Below the pieces are notes generated by a model that saw only the letters and a program-made list of their open reading frames with translations, was not told where the DNA came from and ran no database searches. Positions 38,126 through 46,662 of a DNA stretch of 64,000 bases are shown piece by piece. A program made the position numbers and the translations under genes. Position 1 is the stretch's first letter, and each line of letters opens with the position of its first letter. The DNA is from Enterococcus gallinarum NBRC 100675 (lineage in GTDB: Bacteria > Bacillota > Bacilli > Lactobacillales > Enterococcaceae): positions 62,001 through 126,000 of the forward strand of contig NZ_BCQE01000011.1 of assembly GCF_001544275.1 (NCBI RefSeq), given 5' to 3'.

Positions 38126-40183
38126 TTACTCTTCAATGATCCGCAAGCATAACTTAACTGTAATCAAATAAGCAATGAAGAATACGACGGCTGCGACACC
38201 TGCAAACAGATGTGCCACCCAATACCCTGGACTCACAATGATTTGCGTCAGCGTGTTGATTGCGAATGCGGCATGTAAAATCGCGAGTAATGTACCTGGC
38301 ATGAAAACCCAAAAATTCTGCCAGTAGACGATCGAACGAATTTCTTTTTTGCTATAACCGAGTGTACGCAATAAACGATAATTTCTTTTTTCCCGCTCCG
38401 TATTAGAAAATTGCCGTACAATCAAACTGCTAGACGTAGTGATCAAAACGATCACCCCGACGAATAAAGAAACGAACAAAATAATGCCGCCTTGTCGCCT
38501 CATAGCACGCATATTGAGATAGCGATTCGCCAAGTTTAACCGATATCCGTTGAGATAGTCCTTGGACGCCTGTTTTTTTTCAAAAACCCCTGCTTGCAGC
38601 AAATACTTGATTTGTCCATTTTCTTGCGTGCGTTTATACGAAAACGGATAGGTCCATTCAATCGGTAAACGTTTTTCCACTGCTTGGCTAAGACTTTCCT
38701 GATCCTCTGTATCAACATTGACATAGGTCAATCGATAGTCAAGTCCTGACATTTCTTGAAAGTCTTTGTCATTGACCACTAACACATTAGGTAAAGAATA
38801 GCGTAAAGAAATATCACCAAAATAATCTTGGTATGTTTTGTCCAAGAGGAATCTTTTCCCGTTTTCTAGAGCAATATTCTTCTGGAAAGTTCTCAAGTTG
38901 TTGGCAATATCATAATTATCATCAAACAAAACAGCTGTCTCTTCTCCTAAAGAAATCTCTGGCGCGTCTGGCACTAATCGCCGAAATGCGTGGTAATCGG
39001 ATAAAGAAATCGCATTGACCAAGAACGTTTCCTGACCAGTACTGGTTGGATTGGCTAAATATTTCGCACTGGTCGCTAACGGCACGATACGAAAAGTGAG
39101 CGTCTGCTCCGCGACGACCTGACTCTGATTTTCCTGAATCACTTGTTTTAACTCTTCTGCATTTTCTGCTGCGACTTGAAAATCGACGGGATAATCACGA
39201 TTGGTCGCCTGATAATTCAAGGAAATCACTCCCATTGTGCCACCAATCAAAGAAATCGCGATCGCAGTAATGATCGTCAGTAATGAAAAACTTTTCCACG
39301 TCCGCTGCAAATAAGCCCGGATATTGTTGAATGCAATCAAGCGTGTGCCTTTGCTGATTTTTTTGCGAGGGAGCGTTAAGACATGCAACAACATTGGTAA
39401 TGTGCAGTCAAAGAACAAATACGTCGCTGTGATACAGCAAAATAAAATCAGCAATGGGATCCATAAAACAGCAGTATAATCTTCTGTATAATTAATATAG
39501 CGCTCCAGTGTCGTTCGTAGCGTCAGAGCTAAGTAATAGCCGATCCCTAACAGAAGCAAACCGATGATCCCCATTGCCATCCGAAATGGGCGACACTTCA
39601 TTTTGCTCACTGGCAGTGTATAGTTGTTCTTCATTAGATCGATCAAAGGATTCTGCCAGACAAACAAAACCACTTGACCACTCAAAACTACCATGGCAAG
39701 TAAGAATACCCACACGGTAGTCAAAATCGAACGAGGCGAATTAAAAAAATGACTAGTGATGGATAGTCCCATCACTCGAATCAAGATCATCGAGAAAAAT
39801 TTCGAAAATATAATCCCCATGAAAATGCCCACAACAAGGGAGAAAAGATTTAGCAGGAACGTTTCTCGCAGCAACAGCCAGCTTAACTTCGCTCTGCGCA
39901 AACCCAGGAGCTGATAAACACTGATCTCTTTTTGCCGTTGATTCAAGAAGAAATGATTGGCACTTAGCATAAAAAAAAGCACCACAACAGCAACGATCGT
40001 ACTACCAAAACCTAATACGCCATCGATGCGAATGTCTTGCTGCACTCGTTGAGTCAGCAAACGGTCATTCATCATGGCACTAAATGAATAAAAAATCATG
40101 ACTGCCGTCATCATGCACACAAAGTAAACGACATAATTGCGAAACTGCTGCAAAAAACTGCGCCAGCCAATTTTATAGAGCAT
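38126..40183 (-). CDS. FtsX-type ABC permease of the Bce peptide-antibiotic export family
   Basis: A 685-residue permease: about ten transmembrane segments, with a large extracellular domain (about 310-540) between segments 7 and 8, the arrangement of BceB/VraG. N-terminus MLYKIGWRSFLQQFRNYVVY F is typical. The C-terminus carries the second FtsX domain (GIILFVSLFVGVIVLITTSS). Start set at ATG 40183, overlapping the ATPase gene by 11 bases. Bce systems detoxify bacitracin-like or lantibiotic peptides and normally neighbour a BceRS two-component system, which is absent here. Confidence 0.87.
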   Translation of the reverse strand: MLYKIGWRSFLQQFRNYVVYFVCMMTAVMIFYSFSAMMNDRLLTQRVQQDIRIDGVLGFGSTIVAVVVLFFMLSANHFFLNQRQKEISVYQLLGLRRAKLSWLLLRETFLLNLFSLVVGIFMGIIFSKFFSMILIRVMGLSITSHFFNSPRSILTTVWVFLLAMVVLSGQVVLFVWQNPLIDLMKNNYTLPVSKMKCRPFRMAMGIIGLLLLGIGYYLALTLRTTLERYINYTEDYTAVLWIPLLILFCCITATYLFFDCTLPMLLHVLTLPRKKISKGTRLIAFNNIRAYLQRTWKSFSLLTIITAIAISLIGGTMGVISLNYQATNRDYPVDFQVAAENAEELKQVIQENQSQVVAEQTLTFRIVPLATSAKYLANPTSTGQETFLVNAISLSDYHAFRRLVPDAPEISLGEETAVLFDDNYDIANNLRTFQKNIALENGKRFLLDKTYQDYFGDISLRYSLPNVLVVNDKDFQEMSGLDYRLTYVNVDTEDQESLSQAVEKRLPIEWTYPFSYKRTQENGQIKYLLQAGVFEKKQASKDYLNGYRLNLANRYLNMRAMRRQGGIILFVSLFVGVIVLITTSSSLIVRQFSNTEREKRNYRLLRTLGYSKKEIRSIVYWQNFWVFMPGTLLAILHAAFAINTLTQIIVSPGYWVAHLFAGVAAVVFFIAYLITVKLCLRIIEE

Positions 40184-40937
40184 GACGATCCCCGCCTCCA
40201 ATCGTCGCTTGCATATCGATGATTTTTTCGAAAAATTCTTTGCGGGAACCTTTTTTGACTACCTCTGCAAAAAAGACACCATCTCTAATAAACAAAATCC
40301 GATTGCAATAACTTGCAGTGAAAGGATCATGGGTCACCATGAGAATCGTCATATCTTCTTGCAGATTGATTTCAGCTAAATAACGCAACAGCTCTGTCGC
40401 CGCTTTTGAGTCTAAGGATCCCGTGGGTTCATCTGCAAACAACACGGAAGGCCGGCTGATGATTGCCCTGGCGGCGGCCACCCGTTGCTTTTGACCGACC
40501 GATAGTTCTTCTGGGTAGCGGTCTAACAAATGAGCGATTCCCAATAAGTTCGCCAGATGCGCCAAGCGCCGGTCAACTTCACTGACAGAAAGGCGGTCGA
40601 TCGCCAGTGGTAAGATAATGTTGTCTTTGGCAGTCAACGTGTCTAGTAAATTAAAATCTTGAAAAATAAAGCCGATTTCTTTCCGGCGAAAATCGCTTAG
40701 CTCATTTTCTGACAAGCGGGTGATCTCTTGTCCTCCGATTGCAACAGAACCTAGACTCGGACGTAGGATGGAGGAAAGGATATTCATCAGTGTCGTCTTT
40801 CCGGCACCACTTGGTCCCATGATTCCCACAAATTCCCCTTGATCAACGGAAAAAGAAAGATTGTCTAGTACTTTGGTTTGATTGAAGCGGGTTCCATAGG
40901 TTTTTGTCAGGTGCTTCACATCGATCATTTTTTTCAT
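40173..40937 (-). CDS. ABC ATPase, Bce/LolD type
   Basis: A 254-residue ATPase. Walker A GPSGAGKTTLMNIL (about 40), Q-loop IGFIFQDFNLLDTL, signature LSVGQKQRVAAARA (usual LSGGQ changed to LSVGQ), Walker B VLFADEPTGSLDS, H-loop MVTHDP. ATG 40937 after AAGGAG is chosen; the frame extends to 41030. It is first in the unit and overlaps the permease, forming an exporter pair. Confidence 0.92.
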   Translation of the reverse strand: MKKMIDVKHLTKTYGTRFNQTKVLDNLSFSVDQGEFVGIMGPSGAGKTTLMNILSSILRPSLGSVAIGGQEITRLSENELSDFRRKEIGFIFQDFNLLDTLTAKDNIILPLAIDRLSVSEVDRRLAHLANLLGIAHLLDRYPEELSVGQKQRVAAARAIISRPSVLFADEPTGSLDSKAATELLRYLAEINLQEDMTILMVTHDPFTASYCNRILFIRDGVFFAEVVKKGSRKEFFEKIIDMQATIGGGDRHAL

Positions 40938-41124
40938 GCAAATTCTCCTTGATCTATTTCTACTTTTCTTCATATTTTCTTTATGGTAGCACATTTTCTT
41001 CTCTATCGCCCCTGCTTCGTTTTTACACATAAAAATTTTTTACAATTTTTATTCATTTTGTGAAACGTGAAACATGTAAGACCTTGTTATCATCAAGTTT
41101 TTATTGAAAACCGCTTTTGAATAT

Positions 41125-41182
41125 ACACTACATATTGTGCATACTGAATTATTTATCGAATAAAAGCCACTATATATAGTTG
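41125..41182 (+). promoter_or_regulatory. Two NrdR boxes upstream of nrdD
   Basis: ACACTACATATTGTGC (41125-41140) and CCACTATATATAGTTG (41167-41182) match the 16-bp NrdR palindrome ACACTATATATAGTGT. Starts are 42 bases apart, four helical turns. The second overlaps the -35 box. Repression by NrdR-ATP/dATP is expected. Confidence 0.8.
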
Positions 41183-41208
41183 CCGAAAACCATGTTTTGT
41201 TTTATGAT
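41180..41208 (+). promoter_or_regulatory. nrdD promoter
   Basis: TTGCCG (41180-41185), 17 bases, TATGAT (41203-41208), 26 bases before the start ATG at 41235. Confidence 0.65.
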
Positions 41209-41234
41209 ATTGGAGAAGATAAGGAGTGATAGTA

Positions 41235-43436
41235 ATGATGGACTTAAAGAGAAACACTGAACAAAGCGGGGGTAGCCATCCTCAATTATCCCAATTAAAG
41301 ATCGTGAAACGTGATGGTCGCTTAGTAGATTTCGATGACCAAAAAATTTACGATGCATTAGTAAAAGCCCAAAGAAAAGTTAAAGGAGAACTATCTCCCC
41401 TCGATCATGAACGAATTTTAGAAATCGTAGAAGGAATCGATCATGAGATCGCCGAACGGTTTACCAAAAACGTTAAAATTTATGAAATCCAAAATATCGT
41501 TGAGCATATTTTATTAGCAAAAAATGAATATGCATTGGCCGAAGAGTATATCAACTATCGGACACGTCGTGATTTTGAACGCAGCAAAGCGACGGATATC
41601 AACTTTACGATCAATAAATTAATGAATAAAGATCAAACAGTGGTCAACGAAAATGCCAATAAAGACAGCAATGTCTTCAATACTCAAAGAGACTTGACTG
41701 CAGGGATCGTAGGAAAATCCATCGGCTTGAAAATGCTGCCCCCTCATGTGGCGAATGCCCATCAAAAAGGCGATATCCATTATCATGATTTAGATTATCA
41801 TCCTTATACTCCGATGACTAACTGCTGTCTAATCGATTTCAAAGGCATGCTGAACAATGGTTTCAAAATCGGAAACGCAGAAGTTGAATCACCAAAATCG
41901 ATTCAAACGGCGACGGCTCAGATCTCTCAAATCATTGCCAATGTGGCATCTAGTCAATATGGCGGTTGTTCTGCAGACCGGACGGATGAATTACTCGCAC
42001 CTTTTGCTGAATTGAACTATCAAAAACACTTGCAAGATGCGCGTGAATGGATCGACGGCGAGGATCGCCAAGAAGCTTACGCGAAGAGCAAGACAAGAAA
42101 AGACATTTACGATGCGATGCAAAGTTTGGAATATGAGATCAATACTTTATTTACTTCAAATGGACAGACACCTTTCACTTCCTTAGGCTTTGGTCTGGGA
42201 ACAAACTGGTTTGAACGGGAAATCCAACGTGCAATCTTACAGATCCGGATCAACGGACTTGGCAGCGAAAAACGGACAGCAATCTTTCCGAAGTTGATTT
42301 TCAGTATCAAACGTGGCGTAAATCTGGAACCCACAGATCCAAACTACGACATCAAAGAATTGGCTCTGGAATGTGCAACGAAACGGATGTATCCAGATGT
42401 CTTGAATTATGACAAGTTGATTGAATTGACGGGTAGTTTCAAAGTACCGATGGGTTGCCGTTCCTTCTTGCAAGGTTGGAAAGATGAACATGGCGAAGAA
42501 GTCAATGTAGGACGGATGAACCTTGGGGTCGTAACATTGAATATTCCCCGCATTGCCCTAGAAGCTAACGGAGATCGTGACAAATTCTGGTCTCTTCTGG
42601 AGCAACGTCTGCAAATCGTCAAAGATGCGCTTGTTTACCGAGTAGAACGTTGCAAAGAAGCGAGTCCGGCAAATGCACCAATCCTATATATGTATGGCGC
42701 ATTCGGCAAACGCCTCGATCGCAAAGACAGTGTCAACGAGTTGTTCAAAAATAAACGAGCTACTGTTTCCTTAGGGTATATTGGATTGTATGAAGCTGCT
42801 GCTGCTTTCTTTGGTGGTGAGTGGGAAAATGATCCTGAAGCAAAAGAATTTACGTTAGCCATCGTGAAAGAGTTAAAAGCCCATGCAGATGCTTGGGGCG
42901 ATGAATACGGTTATCATTTTAGCGTCTATTCTACACCAAGCGAAAGCTTGACCGATCGCTTCTGTCGTTTAGATACAGAAAAATTCGGCATCGTTGAAGA
43001 CATCACGGATAAAGAATATTACACAAATAGCTTCCACTACGATGTCCGCAAAAATCCAACACCATTTGAAAAGTTGGATTTTGAAAAAGACTATCCAAAG
43101 TATTGCTCTGGCGGCTTTATTCATTATTGTGAATACCCAGTTCTGCAACAAAATCCCAAAGCTCTTGAAGCAGTTTGGAATTATGCGTATGACCGTGTCG
43201 CTTATCTAGGAACCAACACTCCGATCGATCATTGTTATGAATGTGGATATGAAGGTGATTTCAATCCAACTGAACGTGGCTTCGAATGTCCACAATGTGG
43301 CAATCACGATCCAAAGAGTTGTGACGTCGTCAAACGAACATGCGGTTACCTAGGAAATCCTCAAGCTCGACCAATGGTTCACGGTCGTCACAAAGAAATT
43401 TCCGCTCGTGTCAAACATATGAAAAACAATGACTGA
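41235..43436 (+). CDS. nrdD: Anaerobic (class III) ribonucleoside-triphosphate reductase NrdD
   Basis: A 733-residue enzyme reducing NTPs to dNTPs without oxygen. N-terminal ATP-cone (IVKRDGRLVDFDDQKIYDAL, about 20-110), glycyl-radical barrel with QTPFTSLGFG and the active-site Cys region (YTPMTNCCLIDFKGML), a zinc site (CYECGYEGDFNPTERGFECP QCG) and the radical motif TCGYLG near the C-terminus. ATG 41235 follows AAGGAG. Activated by NrdG, encoded 190 bases downstream. Confidence 0.97.
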   Translation: MMDLKRNTEQSGGSHPQLSQLKIVKRDGRLVDFDDQKIYDALVKAQRKVKGELSPLDHERILEIVEGIDHEIAERFTKNVKIYEIQNIVEHILLAKNEYALAEEYINYRTRRDFERSKATDINFTINKLMNKDQTVVNENANKDSNVFNTQRDLTAGIVGKSIGLKMLPPHVANAHQKGDIHYHDLDYHPYTPMTNCCLIDFKGMLNNGFKIGNAEVESPKSIQTATAQISQIIANVASSQYGGCSADRTDELLAPFAELNYQKHLQDAREWIDGEDRQEAYAKSKTRKDIYDAMQSLEYEINTLFTSNGQTPFTSLGFGLGTNWFEREIQRAILQIRINGLGSEKRTAIFPKLIFSIKRGVNLEPTDPNYDIKELALECATKRMYPDVLNYDKLIELTGSFKVPMGCRSFLQGWKDEHGEEVNVGRMNLGVVTLNIPRIALEANGDRDKFWSLLEQRLQIVKDALVYRVERCKEASPANAPILYMYGAFGKRLDRKDSVNELFKNKRATVSLGYIGLYEAAAAFFGGEWENDPEAKEFTLAIVKELKAHADAWGDEYGYHFSVYSTPSESLTDRFCRLDTEKFGIVEDITDKEYYTNSFHYDVRKNPTPFEKLDFEKDYPKYCSGGFIHYCEYPVLQQNPKALEAVWNYAYDRVAYLGTNTPIDHCYECGYEGDFNPTERGFECPQCGNHDPKSCDVVKRTCGYLGNPQARPMVHGRHKEISARVKHMKNND

Positions 43437-43442
43437 AACAAG

Positions 43443-43585
43443 TGTCCCCTTCGCGACTAAAGCGTAAGCAAATTCTGCTCCTTTCTAACTGACAACTGTT
43501 GGCCAGAAGTCCGCAGAAAACGAGTGCTGGAATTGCTCGCGCATTTGTGCTTGCTAATATTTTTTTGCTACAGTCGCGAAGGACA
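43443..43585 (+). repeat. 143-bp element bounded by inverted repeats between nrdD and nrdG
   Basis: TGTCCCCTTCGCGACT (43443-43458) is the reverse complement of AGTCGCGAAGGACA (43572-43585) apart from a two-base bulge. Inside, GTAAGCAAAT (near 43465) can pair with ATTTGTGCTTGC (near 43543) and a smaller stem forms around CTGACAACTGTTGGCCAG. Bases after it are ATTTTTA. It could be a MITE-like insertion or a structured RNA that sets nrdG expression. No coding frame with a ribosome site is inside. Confidence 0.65.
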
Positions 43586-43626
43586 TTTTTATCGAATAAT
43601 CGAATAGTTAGAAAGAAGTTTTGCAC

Positions 43627-44223
43627 ATGAGAAATCCTCGTCCCAAAGAATGGCAAGCAAAAGAGTATAGTCAAAATTATATTGCAGATTATAAAGCCTT
43701 CAACTTTGTTGACGGCGAAGGTATCCGCAATAGCCTGTATGTCAGTGGTTGTTTATTTGCTTGCGAAGGCTGTTTCAATAAAGCAGTCCAAAATTTCCGC
43801 TATGGCACCCCATTCACAGCAGAACTCGAAGAACAAATCATTGAAGATTTGCGGCACGATTATGTTCAGGGACTAACACTATTAGGCGGCGAACCTTTTT
43901 TGAATACTGAAGTATGTCTGCAAGTGGTAAACAGAGTCCGTGCCGAGTTCGGTCATGGCAAAGATATTTGGAGCTGGTCTGGTTACACCTTCGAGGAACT
44001 ACTGTTGGAAACAGAAGATAAGCTTGAGTTGCTGTCTCGCATCGATATCCTAGTTGATGGCCGTTTCGAATTGAGCAAACGCAATTTGAATCTGCAATTT
44101 CGCGGCAGCAGCAATCAACGAATCATTGATGTTCCTAAATCCCTAGCACTAGGAGAAGCGGTGATTTGGGACAAATGCAAAGACGCAGAAAAAAGCTATG
44201 AACAAATCAAAAAGAGTATTTAA
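43627..44223 (+). CDS. nrdG: Anaerobic ribonucleotide reductase activating protein NrdG
   Basis: A 198-residue radical-SAM protein. CLFACEGCFN gives the C-x3-C-x2-C iron-sulfur motif (about residue 41), and LTLLGGEPFLN the GGEP SAM motif. It generates the glycyl radical on NrdD. Start at ATG 43627; the ribosome site AAAGAAG is modest, so it may depend on the long leader after nrdD. Confidence 0.95.
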   Translation: MRNPRPKEWQAKEYSQNYIADYKAFNFVDGEGIRNSLYVSGCLFACEGCFNKAVQNFRYGTPFTAELEEQIIEDLRHDYVQGLTLLGGEPFLNTEVCLQVVNRVRAEFGHGKDIWSWSGYTFEELLLETEDKLELLSRIDILVDGRFELSKRNLNLQFRGSSNQRIIDVPKSLALGEAVIWDKCKDAEKSYEQIKKSI

Positions 44224-44264
44224 CGACTTGAAAAAACTTCAGTTTTCAAACTGATACAAAAGAT

Positions 44265-44304
44265 AAAAACCAGTAGGAGTGCTGAACTACTCCTGCTGGT
44301 TTTT
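44265..44304. terminator. Terminator after nrdG
   Basis: AAAAACCAGTAGGAGT (44265-44280) pairs with ACTCCTGCTGGTTTTT (44289-44304) with one wobble; T-run at its end. It can also serve the convergent alkD-like gene. Confidence 0.88.
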
Positions 44305-44329
44305 ATTTCGATCGTAGGACATACCATCA

Positions 44330-44995
44330 TTACAAATGTTTGCTTGCTTCTTTGATACTTAACGGAGCTAACTGATCTTTGTGCGTTAACAGAAAAGCCT
44401 GCACCCACTCAGGGTTTGTTTTAGCATAATCGCGCAAACTCCAGCCAATCGCTTTATTGATAAAGAATTCATCGCTACCTAAATTATTTAAAAGGATCGT
44501 CTCGAAAAGCTCGCGATCGGTTTTTTCTTTTCTAAGCAGTTGGTGGTCAATGGCGATGCGTCGGAGCCATAAATTTTCTGCTTTGCTCCAAGCAAGCATC
44601 TTTTGGCTCAATTCCGGGTAGGTCATAGTCAGCCCGCCAACAACTTTATTCAAGCCATCAACAGTATCCCACCAAGACTTTTGAAGGACTAATTCACTTA
44701 TTTTCTCCAGTTCGTCTGGTTGGAGGACCGACTGCATCGTTACCAGATAATCGATAGCTACATATTGCATTTCACGATAAGGTAGTTGCCAACAGGTTTC
44801 AACAAATGCCCAATCGAGGGCGGCCTTTTTCATTGCAGCAAAATAAGGTTTTTGGATTTGTTTGCGTACAGGTGACGGAATCCCTAAAAAGTCAAATTGG
44901 TTCCGCATGTACGCTCGCATTTGAACTCCTCGCGCTGGATTTTTTTGTGCCATGAATTCCTCTAGTAACGCTTTCCATTGATTGTTTGTCGTCAT
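44330..44995 (-). CDS. DNA alkylation repair protein, AlkD-like (HEAT repeats)
   Basis: A 221-residue all-helical protein of the AlkC/AlkD family that excises N3- and N7-alkylpurines. Family blocks seen: GIPSPVRKQI, EMQYVAIDYL, SWWDTVDGL with the WD pair, LWLRRIAIDHQL and FFINKAIGWSLRDYAKTNP. It is 18 bases after dinB on the same strand, giving a small DNA damage unit. Confidence 0.88.
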   Translation of the reverse strand: MTTNNQWKALLEEFMAQKNPARGVQMRAYMRNQFDFLGIPSPVRKQIQKPYFAAMKKAALDWAFVETCWQLPYREMQYVAIDYLVTMQSVLQPDELEKISELVLQKSWWDTVDGLNKVVGGLTMTYPELSQKMLAWSKAENLWLRRIAIDHQLLRKEKTDRELFETILLNNLGSDEFFINKAIGWSLRDYAKTNPEWVQAFLLTHKDQLAPLSIKEASKHL

Positions 44996-45013
44996 TATGC
45001 GCCTCCATATATT

Positions 45014-46129
45014 TTATTCGGTTTCCCACAAAGGCAATACGATATTTTCATAAGCTAATGGGTCAAGATTCGTAACTGTGATTCCCAATAAGCGGATCCC
45101 TTTTTCGATTCCTAGAATCTCCTCCCAAATCAAACTAGCTTGTGAAAAAATAGCTTCTTTCTTGTGCATATATTCTGGCAACGTGACCCGTTTTGTGATG
45201 GTGGAGTAATCGGCATAACGCACTTTCAACACCACAGTCTTTCCATGTTTTTGCGTACGTTTCAATGATCTTTCTACTTCTTCTGCCAGATTTCTTAGCT
45301 GACTGATGACCTGATCTTCTGTGGTTAACGCATTGCCATACGTATGTTCTTTTCCGACTGATTTTCGTTCTCTCGTCACACTAACCGGAGAATCATGGAT
45401 TCCTCGAACTTTCCGGTATAATGAGTAACCCATTTTTCCAAATTCTTGGATCAATGCCATTTCGCTCCATTCATAAAGGTCAGATCCCTTATAAATCCCT
45501 AATTCATGCATTCTCGGCACTGTCTTTTTACCGATACCATGAAATTTGTCAATCGGTAATTTTTTTAAAAAGACCACGGCATCTTCCGGCATCACTACCG
45601 TCAAACCCCGGGGTTTGTGAAAATCCGAAGATAATTTGGCTAAAAACTTATTGTAGCTGACGCCTGCTGAACAAGTAAGCTGGGTCGTCTGCCAAATGTC
45701 TTGCTGGATCATGCGAGCAATTTTGATCGCTGAAGGACAGTTGATCTTGTTGACGGTCACATCCAGATAAGCTTCATCGATAGAAACCGGTTCGATCACA
45801 TCGGTATAGCGCCCAAAGATCTCTCGGACTTGCTGAGAAATTTCGCGGTATTTCTGATGGTTGCCAGGTATAAAGACGGCATGAGGACACAGTTCAAAGG
45901 CTTTTTGCGCACTCATTGCAGAATGGATCCCATACTGACGTGCTTTATAATTGGCGGTCGTGACGACACCTCTGCCCCCAGTATCACTTGGGTGGCGGGC
46001 AATCACTAAGGGATGCTTAGCCAATTCAGGATTGTCTCTTTCTTCTACTGATGCAAAAAAGGCATCCATATCGATATGGATGATTTTCCGAGAAGTATCG
46101 TTTTTTAACGGAAAACGCAACTCAGCCAT
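45014..46129 (-). CDS. dinB: DNA polymerase IV DinB
   Basis: A 371-residue Y-family polymerase for translesion synthesis. Catalytic residues in IIHIDMDAFFASVEERDNP and SIDEAYLDVT, thumb HhH in FHGIGKKTVPRMHELGI, little-finger domain from about 240. The frame extends to 46213, but ATG 46129 with GGAGTGG upstream matches family starts. Operon with the alkD-like gene. No obvious SOS box was identified. Confidence 0.95.
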   Translation of the reverse strand: MAELRFPLKNDTSRKIIHIDMDAFFASVEERDNPELAKHPLVIARHPSDTGGRGVVTTANYKARQYGIHSAMSAQKAFELCPHAVFIPGNHQKYREISQQVREIFGRYTDVIEPVSIDEAYLDVTVNKINCPSAIKIARMIQQDIWQTTQLTCSAGVSYNKFLAKLSSDFHKPRGLTVVMPEDAVVFLKKLPIDKFHGIGKKTVPRMHELGIYKGSDLYEWSEMALIQEFGKMGYSLYRKVRGIHDSPVSVTRERKSVGKEHTYGNALTTEDQVISQLRNLAEEVERSLKRTQKHGKTVVLKVRYADYSTITKRVTLPEYMHKKEAIFSQASLIWEEILGIEKGIRLLGITVTNLDPLAYENIVLPLWETE

Positions 46130-46211
46130 TTTCACCACTCCATTCCCCTCTATTATAAACGAACAAAAGTTCCCTATCAAGAGGCTCATTCCAAGCATCG
46201 GTGATTGTTGC

Positions 46212-46255
46212 AAACAAAAAGAATCCCTGTAAAAAGACAGAAATTCTTTTTGTTT
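46212..46255. terminator. Terminator after glnK
   Basis: AAACAAAAAGAAT (46212-46224) and ATTCTTTTTGTTT (46243-46255), perfect 13-bp stem with an inner CTGT/ACAG stem. Lies beyond the end of the PII gene on the minus strand. Confidence 0.75.
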
Positions 46256-46309
46256 CCTGTTATGATTTAAGTCTTCAAATTTAGTTTGTTTCGTTAAAAA
46301 CGTCTAGAC

Positions 46310-46648
46310 TTACAGCGCTGATGGGCCTCGTTCATTGGTTCGGATTCGTACCGCTTCTTCGATCGGGTAAATAAAAATTTTACCATCACCTACTTCACCT
46401 GTATGGCAGATAGACAAAATCAGTTCAATGATTGCTTCAACCTCTTCATCTGCAACAACAAAACTCGCCTTTACTTTAGGCAAAAGTGTCGTAATCACTG
46501 CTTGTCCCCGAACAAACTCTTTGGCCCCTTTTTGATTACCACAGCCCAATACTTGACTCACCGTCATTCCAGCCATATCTATTTGATCAAGAGCTGCCTT
46601 TAATTCTTCTAATTTTTCTTGTCGAATGATCGCTTCTACTTTTTTCAT
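46310..46648 (-). CDS. glnK: PII nitrogen regulatory protein GlnK
   Basis: A 112-residue PII protein (MKKVEAIIRQEKLEELKAAL at the start; TGEVGDGKIFIYPIEEAVRI RTNERG at the end, the ATP/2-oxoglutarate B and C loops). The T-loop reads GCGNQKGAKEFVRGQAVITT LLPKV; the uridylylated Tyr51 of enterobacterial PII is missing, so covalent control is unlikely. Start at ATG 46648, 8 bases after GGAGGA. It follows amtB by 14 bases and should plug the AmtB channel when nitrogen is sufficient. Confidence 0.93.
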   Translation of the reverse strand: MKKVEAIIRQEKLEELKAALDQIDMAGMTVSQVLGCGNQKGAKEFVRGQAVITTLLPKVKASFVVADEEVEAIIELILSICHTGEVGDGKIFIYPIEEAVRIRTNERGPSAL

Positions 46649-46662
46649 CTGCATTCCTCCAT

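Noticed and set aside
43411-43674. 87-residue minus-strand frame in the nrdD-nrdG gap
   Set aside because: No ribosome site, crosses both ends of the inverted-repeat element and both flanking genes; the repeat structure explains the region better.
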